Assembly (NCBI RefSeq): GCF_900113285.1
Contig: NZ_FOOT01000001.1
Span: 186,001-250,000, forward strand
From: Pontibacter chinhatensis
GTDB lineage: Bacteria > Bacteroidota > Bacteroidia > Cytophagales > Hymenobacteraceae
Length of the DNA: 64,000 bases
Direction: 5' to 3'
Part shown: in pieces, positions 50,090 through 59,936 of the stretch
How positions within the stretch are numbered: the stretch's first letter is position 1
Layout: each line of letters opens with the position of its first letter
The notes under the pieces: model-generated
Database searches by the model: none
Told to the model about the DNA's origin: nothing
The model's input: the letters and a program-made list of their open reading frames with translations, nothing else
Program-made: the position numbers and the translations under genes

Positions 50090-51353
50090 CTTCTTTGATG
50101 GAGCTAAATAAAAATCCGCAGATAACTTTTGGGTAGAAGAATGTCGATTTCTGGGGCATCACAGCACCGCTGTTGCACACGCGCTTTACCTGCTCCATCG
50201 AGATTTCGTTTGTGATCAGAGCCAGGTGCGCCTCGCCCTTGTCCACCTTCCGGATGCAGGCCGTGAAGTTGCGCTCGTAGCTAAGTCCTTTGTAATCGCG
50301 CTGTTCCTGGCGGAAGATGCCCAGTATTTTCTCAAATATAAAGTAGTGCATCACCGTCAGGTCCAGCTGCTTTACCTCTTCCGGAAAGTTCCAGTCGATG
50401 AGCTGGTGCACCTCCGGCTTTAGGCGGAGCTTGTAGGCGTTGCCGTTCAAGTATAAGCCGAAGGCCCAAAGCTTGCCGACTATTACCTCGTTCAGCTCAT
50501 AGGGGTCTTCCTTAGGCAGGATGATGAAATATTCTTTCAATCGCTCCAGGAACTCTTCGTCCGGCATGGGCAGGCTTTTGAGCAGGCGGTGCGTGGGCAG
50601 GATGCGCAGGTCGTCGTGCTCGGAGTTAGTCAGGTACATCAGGTGGTAGTTGTAGGGCTCCAAGCCTGTGTGGTCAGAATGCTGCGCCATCATTTTACGT
50701 CGGTAAAACAGGGAGCCTTCGTAGCGGTGGTGCCCATCGGCCAGCAGAATCTTTTTATCGGCCAGCGTCTGCAAAAACAGCTTTATCACCTCATGGTCGT
50801 GTATCACGGCCAGCACATCGCGCACCCCCTGGTAATCCTCCGTTTCATAGATAGGCGTGCGGATGCTCTCGTCCATGTAGGGCTCCAGCACATACTCCGG
50901 ATCGGTGTAAAGGCCATGGGTAGGGCTTACGTTCAGAAGCGTCTCCTCCAGTAGCTCGATGCGGTCGTTTACAGCGCTGGGGATGGTGTTCTCGTGGCGC
51001 AGCAGCACCTTCTCGTGCCAGTCGTAAGCCTTGATGTTGCAGATGAAGCCTTTGCGCACAAACTCCTTGTCGTTGCCCGGTAAGCGGAAATACTGGTAAT
51101 ACACATAGATGCCGGGCAACCCATCCTGAAGTATGATGCCTTTTTCTTTCCACTCCTGCAGCAGTCTGGCCGCATCCTGGGCAGCATGTTCACCTCGCGG
51201 TACGGAAAGGTGTATGCTGTTGAGTGGATCCTGGTAGAGCGCCTCCCGCTGCTTGTCCGACACCACGTCGAAGAGCGGAGAGGTAAGCTGCTCTATACTT
51301 GTACTCAGGTTATCGTTATAGCGCCAGGCGCGAAGGGGTAGTATTTCAGCCAT
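50055..51353 (-). CDS. DUF1015 family protein
   Basis: The 432-residue protein matches DUF1015: an opening L-P-L-R-A-W-R-Y-N, then P-L-F-D-V-V-S, L-A-D-G-H-H-R-Y-E and a conserved R-N-F-T-A-C-I region. The function is uncharacterised. The first 30-50 residues match the start of the family well. It precedes maf with a 35-bp overlap. Confidence 0.88.
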   Translation of the reverse strand: MAEILPLRAWRYNDNLSTSIEQLTSPLFDVVSDKQREALYQDPLNSIHLSVPRGEHAAQDAARLLQEWKEKGIILQDGLPGIYVYYQYFRLPGNDKEFVRKGFICNIKAYDWHEKVLLRHENTIPSAVNDRIELLEETLLNVSPTHGLYTDPEYVLEPYMDESIRTPIYETEDYQGVRDVLAVIHDHEVIKLFLQTLADKKILLADGHHRYEGSLFYRRKMMAQHSDHTGLEPYNYHLMYLTNSEHDDLRILPTHRLLKSLPMPDEEFLERLKEYFIILPKEDPYELNEVIVGKLWAFGLYLNGNAYKLRLKPEVHQLIDWNFPEEVKQLDLTVMHYFIFEKILGIFRQEQRDYKGLSYERNFTACIRKVDKGEAHLALITNEISMEQVKRVCNSGAVMPQKSTFFYPKVICGFLFSSIKEDEFTTAAAACL

Positions 51354-51407
51354 GTTTAGTGTTGCAAAGTATAAATGAGCCCTGAAAGAGCAATAAGAAT
51401 TCCCCTA

Positions 51408-52058
51408 TCAAGGGGCCAGGCGCTTTACCTGCCAGATGCCGTTCTCCAGCTCGTAGGCAATACGGTCGTGCAGGCGACTTGGCCGGCCCTGCCAAAACTC
51501 TACGTAATCCGGCTCCAGCCGAAATCCGCCCCAGTGCTCCGGCCGTGGCACCAGTTCTGTGCCGGCAAACTCCTCGGCAAGTTCCATTTCGCGCTGCTCC
51601 AGCACCTGCCTCGAGGGAATAACCTGGCTCTGTGGCGACACCCAGGCGCCGATCTGGCTCCCTCTGGGGCGACTGTGAAAGTATGCGTCAGACTCTTGCG
51701 GGCTAACCCTCCCAACCTTACCCTCTATGCGTACCTGCCTTTCCAGGGCCGGCCAGAAGAAGGTGAGGGAGGCATAAGGGTGCTGATCCAGCTCCTGGCC
51801 CTTGCGGCTGTTATAGTTCGTGTAAAAGCTGAAGCCCTGTGCATCAACACCCTTCAGCAGCACCACCCGGGCAGAGGGTTTGCCTGCTGCATTTACCGTA
51901 GACAGTACCAGCGCCGTAGGCTCCTCGGCCTGCGCCTCGATAGCCTCCTGAAGCCATACTTTAAACTGCTCTATAGGGTGACCGGCAACGGAATCCTCGG
52001 TGAGGGCGTGCTTCCTGTAGTTTACCCGAATGTCTGCGATGTTGTGTGTTAATGCCAT
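51408..52058 (-). CDS. pdxH: Pyridoxamine 5'-phosphate oxidase
   Basis: The 216-residue FMN enzyme oxidises pyridoxine or pyridoxamine phosphate to pyridoxal phosphate. The family motifs are present: R-V-V-L-L-K-G-V-D, F-Y-T-N-Y-N-S-R-K-G, R-Q-V-R-I-E-G and P-E-H-W-G-G-F-R-L-E-P. Start ATG 52058 (M-A-L-T-H-N) is chosen because the upstream open frame is hydrophobic and has no counterpart in PdxH. It is encoded as a single gene, divergent from the YqgE gene. Confidence 0.95.
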   Translation of the reverse strand: MALTHNIADIRVNYRKHALTEDSVAGHPIEQFKVWLQEAIEAQAEEPTALVLSTVNAAGKPSARVVLLKGVDAQGFSFYTNYNSRKGQELDQHPYASLTFFWPALERQVRIEGKVGRVSPQESDAYFHSRPRGSQIGAWVSPQSQVIPSRQVLEQREMELAEEFAGTELVPRPEHWGGFRLEPDYVEFWQGRPSRLHDRIAYELENGIWQVKRLAP

Positions 52059-52345
52059 ACTGCTTGATTTGCCCAAAATTATAAAAATATACGTTGGGGC
52101 TAAACTAATTACGAAGGCTTTCCGGCTTTTGGGCTCCGGATAATACAGTAAGCAAATGTAAATGAGCAAACTGTAAAGCGCCGAACACAGTATAGCCACA
52201 AAAATAAAGAGCACCAGTGCCTTCTGTTACTATATTTTACCATTTGCGTAAGACAAAGAAGATGGTTATTTTTATATGAAAATTTGTAATATAGAAGGCT
52301 GTTGTGCTGTCTAGTGTACTAGAACCTACTAAACGCGACGAAAGA
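52059..52345. other. Divergent spacer between pdxH and the YqgE gene
   Basis: The 287-bp spacer should hold two promoters. No clear TAnnTTTG box or strong hairpin was recognised. An open frame that extends pdxH through this stretch encodes hydrophobic nonsense and is rejected. Confidence 0.5.
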
Positions 52346-52915
52346 ATGATGGCAGATAGCAAAACGATAAAACCAAGAAGTGGCAGTATTCTGATCTCTG
52401 AGCCATACCTGGGTGACCCGAATTTCGAGCGCAGCGTGATCCTGCTGTGCAGCCATGAAGAGGAGGGATCTTTCGGCTTGGTGCTAAACAGGCCTTCGAA
52501 TCTGCACCTGTCGGATGTGCTGGATGTATTTGAGGACGACTTTGACATGGTGCTGGGAGTCGGCGGACCTGTACAGTATAACACCCTGCACTACATACAC
52601 CGCTTGGCGGATTTGCCGCAGGCAGTAAAGCTGAACGAAAACCTGTACTGGGGCGGTGATTTTGAGGTGCTGCGCACTATGATAGACACGGGTCAGGTGG
52701 CCAAGGAGGATATCCGGTTTTTCCTGGGTTACTCCGGCTGGACGCCCGGCCAACTGCAGGAAGAGGTAGATAAAAATGTTTGGATAGTGAACAACAATGC
52801 TGCAAATAAATTATTTACTTTGGATACCGAAACCCTCTGGCGAAGCATTCTGCGCCAAATGGGTGGTAAGTTTAAGGTGCTGAGCAACTATCCCGACGAC
52901 CCGCGCCTGAACTAA
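52346..52915 (+). CDS. YqgE/AlgH family protein
   Basis: The 189-residue protein has the YqgE/AlgH signature P-Y-L-G-D-P-N-F-E-R-S-V and G-S-F-G-L-V-L-N-R-P near the N-terminus. The family has no settled biochemical function. A tandem ATG-ATG at 52346 and 52349 is preceded by GACGAAAGA; the first is used here. The upstream GTG at 52304 would add 14 residues not usual in the family. Confidence 0.9.
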   Translation: MMADSKTIKPRSGSILISEPYLGDPNFERSVILLCSHEEEGSFGLVLNRPSNLHLSDVLDVFEDDFDMVLGVGGPVQYNTLHYIHRLADLPQAVKLNENLYWGGDFEVLRTMIDTGQVAKEDIRFFLGYSGWTPGQLQEEVDKNVWIVNNNAANKLFTLDTETLWRSILRQMGGKFKVLSNYPDDPRLN

Positions 52916-52945
52916 CCCTTTTACGTTGTACCTAACAAGCTAGAC

Positions 52946-55000
52946 ATGACAACTGATAAAGAGCATATGGACACCACCGGAGCTGAGGCTAACAAGCCAG
53001 AGAACAAGGCAACAGCCGATGATCAAAACCAGGTTACGCCAAAGCAGGAACCTGCCACAGAGGAAACCACTGCCGAGGCAGGGCCGGAGGTACCGAAGGA
53101 GGAGCAGCCTGAGGTAAAACCAGAATTGGCAACGGACGAGGAGGAAGCCTCTACCGAGCAGATAACAGAAACCTTTGCCGAGGCCAATACCAACGTCACC
53201 GAGCCGGCAGCGCAGCCTACTGACACAACGGACGCTGCCACTGCTACGCCTGATCATCACGATGAGGAGGAGTATGAGGAGGATGACCATACCGACTATA
53301 GCCAACTCACGCAGGAAGAGCTGCGCCAGCGCCTGTTTGCTGCGCTTAAAAGCCCAGATGCACTCCGCAAGTATAAAACCATAAGCGAGCTTCAGAGTCA
53401 GTATGAGCTAAAGTTTCAGGCTGAAAGGCACGATGCGCTGGATAAGTTTAAGGAAGAGGGCGGCACGGAAGAAGATTTCGACTACCATACTTCCAAGGAG
53501 CACCAGGACCTGGAGAAAATGCTGGCAGCTTACCGCGAGTCGCGCTACCAGCACCGCCAAACTCAGGAAGAGCAGCGCCAGCGTAACTTGGAGCGCAAGA
53601 AAGAGCTACTGGGCAGGCTTCGGGAGTTGGTGGAGTCGGCGGAAACACGTAACAGTGGCGACGAGCTGAAGAAGCTGCAAAGCGAGTGGAAGTCCATTGG
53701 CCCGGTACCCGCCGGGGAGGCGCAGGAACTGTGGGACTCATACCACGCGCTGCTAGACATTTTCTACAACAACCGCAGCATGTTCTTCGAGCTGAAGGAA
53801 CTTGACCGCAGGAGAAACCTGGAGGCCAAGTTACAGCTGATTGAGCGCGCGCAGGCGCTGCAGCAGGAGCCAAGTATAAACAAAGCCCTGCAGGAACTGC
53901 GCCACCTGCACGAGGAGTGGAAAATCATCGGCCCGGTGCCAAACGACCAGCGCGACCAGATTTGGGAGCAGTTCACGCTGGCCTCGGAGAAAGTGCATGA
54001 GCGCAGACGTGCCTACCACGAGGAGCGGTCGGTGCGTGAGCAGCAGAGCCTGGTGGTAAAGCGCGGTCTGCTGGAGCGCCTGCAGGAGTTCGCTAACTTT
54101 AACACCGACCGCATCAACGAGTGGCGCGATAAAACGGATGAAATACAGAAACTCAAAGAGGAGTGGGACAAAGCCGGACTGGTGCCCAAAGAAAATGCCG
54201 AAGAGGTAAACAAAGCCTTCTGGGGTAACTATAAAGCCTTCTTCCAACACAAGAACCAGTTCTTTAAAGCGCTGGACGAGCAGAAAATGCATAACCTGCA
54301 ATTAAAGACGCAGTTATGCGAGGAAGCTGAAAGCCTGAAGGACAGCACCGACTGGGCCTCCACGAAGGAAAAACTTATTCAGCTGCAAAAGAAATGGAAG
54401 ACGATAGGTCGCGTACCGGATAAATACTCCGACAAGATATGGCAGCGCTTCCGTTCGGCCTGTAACGAGTTCTTCGACCGCAAGCAGGCGCAGGAACAGC
54501 ACAAGGCCGCTGAACTGGAAAAACTTTCTGCTGAGAAAATGGCTATCTGCGATAAGGTGGCCGATAAGCTTTCGCAGCCGAGCGCTACCGGATCAGTAGA
54601 GGAGTTCCAGAGCCTGGTGGAGCAATGGCGGGAGACCGACAAAGACAACAGGCGCACCAGCCCGAAAGCGGAGGACAAATTTATACAGCTGATGGAGCGC
54701 TACCTTGAGCGCGTGCCGGAGCTTAGCCTGGACGAGCGGACCGATATGCTGGTGAAGCTGCAGGTAGAGCGCATCAAGCACAGCCCGGATGCCAGCCAGA
54801 AGCTGTACCAGCGCGAGAACACGCTCCGCCGCGAGATTTCCCAGCTGCAGAACGACATCCAGACGCTGCGAACCAACATCGAGTTCTTTGCCCGCTCGAA
54901 GAATGCCGACAAGCTGCGCGAGGAGTATGAAGGCCGCATTGCCGATGCCCAAAAACGCATCGCGCACCTGCAGCATCAACTGGATGCGTACAGAGGCTAA
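52946..55000 (+). CDS. DUF349 repeat protein with acidic N-terminus
   Basis: The 684-residue protein begins with about 115 acidic, low-complexity residues (Glu, Asp, Thr, Pro). A long coiled-coil, charge-rich body follows. Several DUF349 repeats are visible by their W-K-x-I-G-x-V-P signature: E-W-K-S-I-G-P-V-P, E-W-K-I-I-G-P-V-P, E-W-D-K-A-G-L-V-P and K-W-K-T-I-G-R-V-P. DUF349 proteins are widespread in Bacteroidota and other lineages, but their job is unclear; nucleic-acid or ribosome-linked roles have been suggested for some. Confidence 0.87.
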   Translation: MTTDKEHMDTTGAEANKPENKATADDQNQVTPKQEPATEETTAEAGPEVPKEEQPEVKPELATDEEEASTEQITETFAEANTNVTEPAAQPTDTTDAATATPDHHDEEEYEEDDHTDYSQLTQEELRQRLFAALKSPDALRKYKTISELQSQYELKFQAERHDALDKFKEEGGTEEDFDYHTSKEHQDLEKMLAAYRESRYQHRQTQEEQRQRNLERKKELLGRLRELVESAETRNSGDELKKLQSEWKSIGPVPAGEAQELWDSYHALLDIFYNNRSMFFELKELDRRRNLEAKLQLIERAQALQQEPSINKALQELRHLHEEWKIIGPVPNDQRDQIWEQFTLASEKVHERRRAYHEERSVREQQSLVVKRGLLERLQEFANFNTDRINEWRDKTDEIQKLKEEWDKAGLVPKENAEEVNKAFWGNYKAFFQHKNQFFKALDEQKMHNLQLKTQLCEEAESLKDSTDWASTKEKLIQLQKKWKTIGRVPDKYSDKIWQRFRSACNEFFDRKQAQEQHKAAELEKLSAEKMAICDKVADKLSQPSATGSVEEFQSLVEQWRETDKDNRRTSPKAEDKFIQLMERYLERVPELSLDERTDMLVKLQVERIKHSPDASQKLYQRENTLRREISQLQNDIQTLRTNIEFFARSKNADKLREEYEGRIADAQKRIAHLQHQLDAYRG

Positions 55001-55061
55001 ATTTTTTTCTCCTGACTCTCAATTTTTTAGAGAGGGTCAGGAGAAAAAAGTGAAGCGGGTA

Positions 55062-55092
55062 TTTGCAGAATTAAATCTAAGCTATACCTTTG
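55062..55092 (+). promoter_or_regulatory. Complete Bacteroidota promoter of the tRNA-Thr genes
   Basis: A -33 box TTTG (55062-55065) and a perfect -7 box TACCTTTG (55085-55092) are separated by 19 bases, the expected spacing for the main Bacteroidota sigma factor. The first tRNA begins 38 bases downstream. Confidence 0.8.
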
Positions 55093-55130
55093 CATCGCTT
55101 TAACACAATAAAGCAACACAAAAAGAGTAA

Positions 55131-55203
<73 letters not shown>

Positions 55204-55307
55204 CTTTTTTAGATTTGCAGATTAACTAATGTGCAGATTTGAAAATTAAATTTGGAGCCTGAGGTTGAATGCCTCATTTCAGATTTACCACCTTCAAATT
55301 AGTGCAT

Positions 55308-55380
<73 letters not shown>

Positions 55381-55389
55381 CAAAAACGG

Positions 55390-55421
55390 AAAAGCCCTCA
55401 GAGAAATCTGAGGGCTTTTTT
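55390..55421 (+). terminator. Terminator of the tRNA-Thr pair
   Basis: AGCCCTCAGA and TCTGAGGGCT enclose GAAA (stem 55393-55402 with 55407-55416) and are followed by TTTTT. It ends the tRNA transcript ten bases after the second gene. Confidence 0.92.
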
Positions 55422-55532
55422 CATGTTTATACTTTTTGCTTTCCCATACTTTATCCGGCGCCTTTAGTCCAGGCAGTTTTTCTTTTTTACGCGGATAATG
55501 GTTTATTTAGCACTTCCTTTTTAACGCATACT

Positions 55533-56699
55533 ATGAAACTGATAGAGGTAAACACGCCCGAGCTTGCCCAGGAGTTCCTGATGCTGCAGGTGCGGATGTA
55601 TAAAAACGACCCTAACTATATTCGCCCGCTGGACAAGGACGTTCATAACGTTTTTGACCCTGCCAAGAACAAACTGCTCCGCGACGGAGAGGCGATCCGC
55701 TGGATACTGCAGGACGAGAAAGGCAAATCTGTAGGCCGTGTGGCCGCTTTCATCAATAAACGCACTGCCAAAGCTGCAGAGCAGCCCACAGGGGGCATGG
55801 GCTTCTTCGACTGCATCAACGACCAGGAAGCTGCCAACATGCTGCTCGACGCCTGCCGCGAATGGCTAAAGGAGCGCGGCATGGAAGCCATGGATGGCCC
55901 GATTAACTTTGGGGAGCGCGATAAGTGGTGGGGGGTGCTGCTGGATGGCTTTTACGAGCCGACGTATTGCATGCCCTATAACTTCCCCTACTATCAGCAG
56001 TTGTTGGAGAACTATGGTTTCCAGCTATACTTTAAGCAGTACACGTACTACCGCAAAATAGACGAAGAGATTCCGGAGAAGTACCGGGCTAAGGCCGAGC
56101 GCGTGCTGGCCGATGAGAACTACCACTTCCGTCACCTCGACAAAAAGCAACTTGGCAGGTTTACGAACGACTTCCGGGAAGTATACAACAAGGGTTGGGC
56201 CAAGCACGAGGGCGTGAAGGCTATGACTGAGGCCCAGGCTGCCGCCATTATGAGGCAGCTGAAGCCTATCCTGGACGAGCGCATCATGTGGTTCGCCTAC
56301 TACAACAATGAGCCGGTGGGCTTTTTTATCGCTATCCCGGAACTGAACCAGCTCTTCAAGTATAACAACGGCAAGCTGGATTTATGGGGCAAGCTAAAGT
56401 TCCTGTTCAACCGCTGGAGGGGCGCCTGCAAAACCATGTACGGCATCGTGTTTGGCATCACCCCGGAGCACCAGGGCAAGGGCGTGGAGGCCGCTATGAT
56501 CGTGTCTGCCGGCAAAGTGGTTATCGGAAACCCGAGAATCCCTTACTACGACCTGCAGATGAACTGGATCGGCGACTTTAACCCCAAGATGATGCGCCTG
56601 GTAGAGCAAATCGGTGGCAGGATTTATAAAACGCACGCCACTTACCGCTACCTCTTCGATAGAAACAAAGAGTTTGTGCGCGCCAAGATTATGCACTAA
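55533..56699 (+). CDS. GNAT-like acyltransferase domain protein, substrate unknown
   Basis: The 388-residue protein contains M-D-G-P-I-N-F-G-E-R-D-K-W-W-G-V in its first half and an acetyl-CoA-binding-like segment G-I-T-P-E-H-Q-G-K-G-V-E-A near residue 310. This pattern fits a large two-part GNAT family common in Bacteroidota. Which molecule is acylated is unknown. It is a single gene with a perfect terminator hairpin behind it. Confidence 0.75.
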   Translation: MKLIEVNTPELAQEFLMLQVRMYKNDPNYIRPLDKDVHNVFDPAKNKLLRDGEAIRWILQDEKGKSVGRVAAFINKRTAKAAEQPTGGMGFFDCINDQEAANMLLDACREWLKERGMEAMDGPINFGERDKWWGVLLDGFYEPTYCMPYNFPYYQQLLENYGFQLYFKQYTYYRKIDEEIPEKYRAKAERVLADENYHFRHLDKKQLGRFTNDFREVYNKGWAKHEGVKAMTEAQAAAIMRQLKPILDERIMWFAYYNNEPVGFFIAIPELNQLFKYNNGKLDLWGKLKFLFNRWRGACKTMYGIVFGITPEHQGKGVEAAMIVSAGKVVIGNPRIPYYDLQMNWIGDFNPKMMRLVEQIGGRIYKTHATYRYLFDRNKEFVRAKIMH

Positions 56700-56710
56700 A
56701 CAAGTACAGC

Positions 56711-56743
56711 ACGAGCCCCGGTAAAGTATAAGCCGGGGCTCGT
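56711..56743. terminator. Perfect hairpin between convergent GNAT and channel genes
   Basis: ACGAGCCCCGG (56711-56721) pairs with CCGGGGCTCGT (56733-56743). The loop contains AAGTATA. It probably ends transcription from both sides. Confidence 0.78.
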
Positions 56744-56747
56744 CGCT

Positions 56748-57785
56748 TTAACGCAAGCTGCGCAGATCCAAATCGGTGTTGAATTTAGGTTTCGATACCT
56801 CTTCCCATTCCCAGCCCAGGTACTGAAGCATCGCAAGCAAAAGTTTCCGGCGCTTGGCGACTTCCTCCGGCAGCTTCTCCTCCTGCAGCTGTAGCGGAAC
56901 CCCAGCCTCCTTTAGCTGCTTCAAGTCCAGGTGCGGTTTATCTGGGTCTTCCGGTGTTGGCGTGATGGCGGTAAGCGACTCTAAGAACGTGGTGATGGCG
57001 TGGCGCACCGGCACCAGCGACTGGTCTGATGGCCGTTTTTCCTTGGGCACATACAAAAGCAGGATGGTAAGGGCCTCATCTAAAGCGACCAGGTTTAGCA
57101 ACAGCGCTACCGATCTATCAGCGTGGTAAAAGTAATGCAGCAGCGGATAGGCTAAGTGCAGCTGTCCCTGCTTTGCCACTGGCTGGGCCAATCCACTTAG
57201 GTGCTGCTCAAGGCTTTTAAAATCTTCTCCATTCCAGCTGTTTAGCAGCATCTGTTGCGGACTATCGCCTATAGCAGCAATGTCTATACTCAACGACCTG
57301 CGCTCGGTTGTAGCCGAAAGGATAGGCACCATATAGGTGATTGCCGTGGTGATGAGCACGAGCCCCGTAAAAGAAATGAAAGCCGTCAGAATTCGCCAGG
57401 TTTGGGTGCCTCCCTTAAAATCGCCGTTGCCCAGCGTGGAGAGGGTGTATCCTGTAAAGTATATCCTGTCCCAGCTATCGGCCGGAACCTCTGTGGTGCT
57501 ATCCACCACGGCTTTTGCGTCAGAAAGATACAGCAGCGTATAGCCCGCCCATAGCAGAAGCAACCAACTAAGAATGGTGCTCATGATGATGACAATGCCT
57601 GCCCCACGAAATGCCTTGCGGGTTTTCAGAAGGTTGCTTGCGCCGAGGAACAGCCGCCATAGGAACGAAGATAGGGAATTGCTCACCGGTCCCGCGCCAC
57701 GCGGCGCAAAAGTGGTGTACAGTAAATCATAAATCCCTAAGCCGATAATTAAGATACCCAGAACCAGGTAAAGCGTTTCACTCAT
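56748..57785 (-). CDS. Ion channel family protein with G-N-G-D filter
   Basis: The 345-residue protein has four membrane segments in the first 165 residues. Between the last two is T-L-S-T-L-G-N-G-D-F, which aligns with the T-x-x-T-x-G-Y-G-D filter of potassium channels but has Asn in place of Tyr. The remaining 180 residues are a soluble, mostly helical domain with no voltage sensor. Some bacterial channel-like families use G-N-G-D; ion selectivity is therefore uncertain. ATG 57785 (M-S-E-T-L-Y-L) is used. Confidence 0.75.
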   Translation of the reverse strand: MSETLYLVLGILIIGLGIYDLLYTTFAPRGAGPVSNSLSSFLWRLFLGASNLLKTRKAFRGAGIVIIMSTILSWLLLLWAGYTLLYLSDAKAVVDSTTEVPADSWDRIYFTGYTLSTLGNGDFKGGTQTWRILTAFISFTGLVLITTAITYMVPILSATTERRSLSIDIAAIGDSPQQMLLNSWNGEDFKSLEQHLSGLAQPVAKQGQLHLAYPLLHYFYHADRSVALLLNLVALDEALTILLLYVPKEKRPSDQSLVPVRHAITTFLESLTAITPTPEDPDKPHLDLKQLKEAGVPLQLQEEKLPEEVAKRRKLLLAMLQYLGWEWEEVSKPKFNTDLDLRSLR

Positions 57786-57943
57786 AAAGTATGAAGCTCT
57801 GTTTTGCCTTGGCAGCAAGCCAGCTTGTTTATACCTTTACAGGATGGGCCTGGTTGCAAAAACCACCCAGACAGCAAAGGCATAACTTTACAGGTTGGGA
57901 GTTGTTGTAAGAGCAGTTTTGAGCAATTCTCATATTATCTCAG

Positions 57944-58966
57944 ATGGATTCTTTAACACAGATAGTTTTAGGTGCTTCGGTGGGCGAGGCAGTAGCGGGC
58001 AGGAAACTGGGCAACAAGGCGCTGCTGTGGGGAGCCATTGCTGGCACCATTCCGGATTTGGACGTGCTCCTGAACCCGTGGCTCGACACGGTGCAGCAAC
58101 TGAGTTTTCACAGGGCCGCCACGCACTCCTTCCTTTTTGCGCTTGTCATTTCGCCTATACTTGGCTGGCTGCTGCATCGGCTCTATAAAAACCAACCGGC
58201 CACCATGCGCGACTGGACGCTGCTGTTTTTCCTGGGCTTTGTAACGCACGCCCTCCTCGACAGCTGCACCACCTGGGGCACCCAACTGTTCTGGCCCTTC
58301 TCCAACTATGGCGTGGCCTTCTACAACATCTTTGTGGTGGATCCCCTGTACACGATGCCTTTCCTGGCGCTTGTGCTTTTAGCAGCCTTCCACAACCGCC
58401 TGAGCCCAAGGCGCCGCTACCTTAACAATGCCGCCCTTGCCATTAGCTCGCTATACCTGGTGTGGTCTTTTATCGCAAAGGGCGCGGCCAACAACGTGTT
58501 CGAGCAAAGTATGGCTGCGCAAGGCGTGCCTTATACTTCCTACATCAGCAAGCCGACACCCATGAACACCGTTTTCTGGTCGGTGACAGCCAAAGGAGAG
58601 GACGGTTTTTACAATGGATTTTACTCGTTGTTGGATGAAGACAAGCAGGTAAAGTATGATTTTGAACCTCAGAACGCAGCACTGCTGGATCCGCTGCGCG
58701 GGCACCCGAAACTGGAACGCCTGCTAGAGATAACCAAAGGCTACTATACCGTGGAGCAGGACGACAACGGCGCCATACTTATCAACGACCTACGGTTCGG
58801 CAAGTTTGACGGTTGGCAGGAGAGTGGCGGCGGCTACGTGTTCGTTTACAAAGTATGGAAGGATGCGGACGGGAAGCTATGGTTTGAGGAGGTGAACAAC
58901 AGGCCAAAGGTCGATCAGCAGTACCTTCAGACATACTGGAACCGCATCTTGGGCAGGTTCGTCTAA
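57944..58966 (+). CDS. Membrane-bound metal-dependent hydrolase family protein (DUF457/YdjM-like)
   Basis: The 340-residue protein begins M-D-S-L-T-Q-I-V-L-G-A-S-V-G-E-A and has the family motifs I-P-D-L-D, H-R-A-A-T-H-S and T-H-A-L-L-D-S-C-T-T-W-G (metal-ligand His and Asp). Four to five membrane helices occupy the first 190 residues; the remainder is soluble. The family is annotated as an inner-membrane hydrolase, but substrate and activity are not established. Confidence 0.85.
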   Translation: MDSLTQIVLGASVGEAVAGRKLGNKALLWGAIAGTIPDLDVLLNPWLDTVQQLSFHRAATHSFLFALVISPILGWLLHRLYKNQPATMRDWTLLFFLGFVTHALLDSCTTWGTQLFWPFSNYGVAFYNIFVVDPLYTMPFLALVLLAAFHNRLSPRRRYLNNAALAISSLYLVWSFIAKGAANNVFEQSMAAQGVPYTSYISKPTPMNTVFWSVTAKGEDGFYNGFYSLLDEDKQVKYDFEPQNAALLDPLRGHPKLERLLEITKGYYTVEQDDNGAILINDLRFGKFDGWQESGGGYVFVYKVWKDADGKLWFEEVNNRPKVDQQYLQTYWNRILGRFV

Positions 58967-59032
58967 GCAGGTGCAGTTATACTTTGTCAAATCTTTCTGG
59001 TTTATACATAACATCTTTAAAGCATAACGAAA

Positions 59033-59803
59033 ATGGCTAATAGCAGATGGGGATTGCACGGCAAAAAAGCCGTGGTTACCGGTGGATCCAAGGGCATTGG
59101 TGAGGCTACGGTAAAAGAGCTGCTGGCGCTCGGCGCCGAGGTACTTGCCGTGGCCCGCAAGCAGGAAGCGCTGGATAGTATGAAAGAGCAATTCCCCCAG
59201 GGGCTTTATACGTTGGCGGCGGATGTGAGCGAGCCAGCGGGCCGCGAGGCGGTGGCAGCCTGGGTGCAGCAGGAGTGGGGCAAGCTGGACATTCTGGTGA
59301 ACAATGCCGGCACCAACATCCGCAAACCCACGGCAGACTATACATCCGAAGAGTATGACTTCATCATGCAAACCAACCTGCGGTCGGCATTTGAGCTGAA
59401 CAGGCTGCTCTACCCACTGCTGCAGCAGTCGGAGCAGGGCAATATTGTGCACGTCACCTCGGTGGCCGGGCTAGTGCACGTGCGTACTGGCAGCATCTAC
59501 GGTATGACGAAGGCCGCCCTGACGCAACTGACCCGCAACCTGGCCGCGGAATGGGCAAAAGACGGCATACGCGTTAATGCAGTGGCGCCCTGGTACATCA
59601 GCACACCGCTGGCGCAAACCGTGCTGCAGAACCCCGAGTTCTACAACAACGTCATCAGCCGCACGCCTCTGCAAACAATCGGAAAACCAGAGGATGTAGC
59701 CGGGGCGGTTGCCTTTCTTTGCATGCCTGCGGCGGCCTATATTACCGGCCAAACCATAGCCGTGGACGGAGGCCTCACAGTGAACGGTTTTCACCCGCTC
59801 TAA
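59033..59803 (+). CDS. SDR-family oxidoreductase, tropinone reductase-like
   Basis: The 256-residue classical SDR has [14 protein letters not shown], the catalytic Ser in V-T-S-V-A-G and Y-G-M-T-K, and ends with [10 protein letters not shown]. It is close in length and layout to the tropinone-reductase-like group. The substrate is not predictable from this context. Confidence 0.92.
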   Translation: MANSRWGLHGKKAVVTGGSKGIGEATVKELLALGAEVLAVARKQEALDSMKEQFPQGLYTLAADVSEPAGREAVAAWVQQEWGKLDILVNNAGTNIRKPTADYTSEEYDFIMQTNLRSAFELNRLLYPLLQQSEQGNIVHVTSVAGLVHVRTGSIYGMTKAALTQLTRNLAAEWAKDGIRVNAVAPWYISTPLAQTVLQNPEFYNNVISRTPLQTIGKPEDVAGAVAFLCMPAAAYITGQTIAVDGGLTVNGFHPL

Positions 59804-59936
59804 GGGTGTTTTTTAAGGCCTGAACAGGCGCTAATTAAGTGGCAGAATACTGTTTAATGTCAGCAAAAATGCTTATTTTTGTATGATATGGATTTGCGTG
59901 CGCGGCAAGTATGGCTGGCGCTCCTAATTTGAAACC

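Noticed and set aside
52059-52214. 52-residue hydrophobic N-terminal extension of PdxH
   Set aside because: PdxH is cytoplasmic and the family starts near the ATG at 52058; the extension is open frame by chance in AT-rich spacer.
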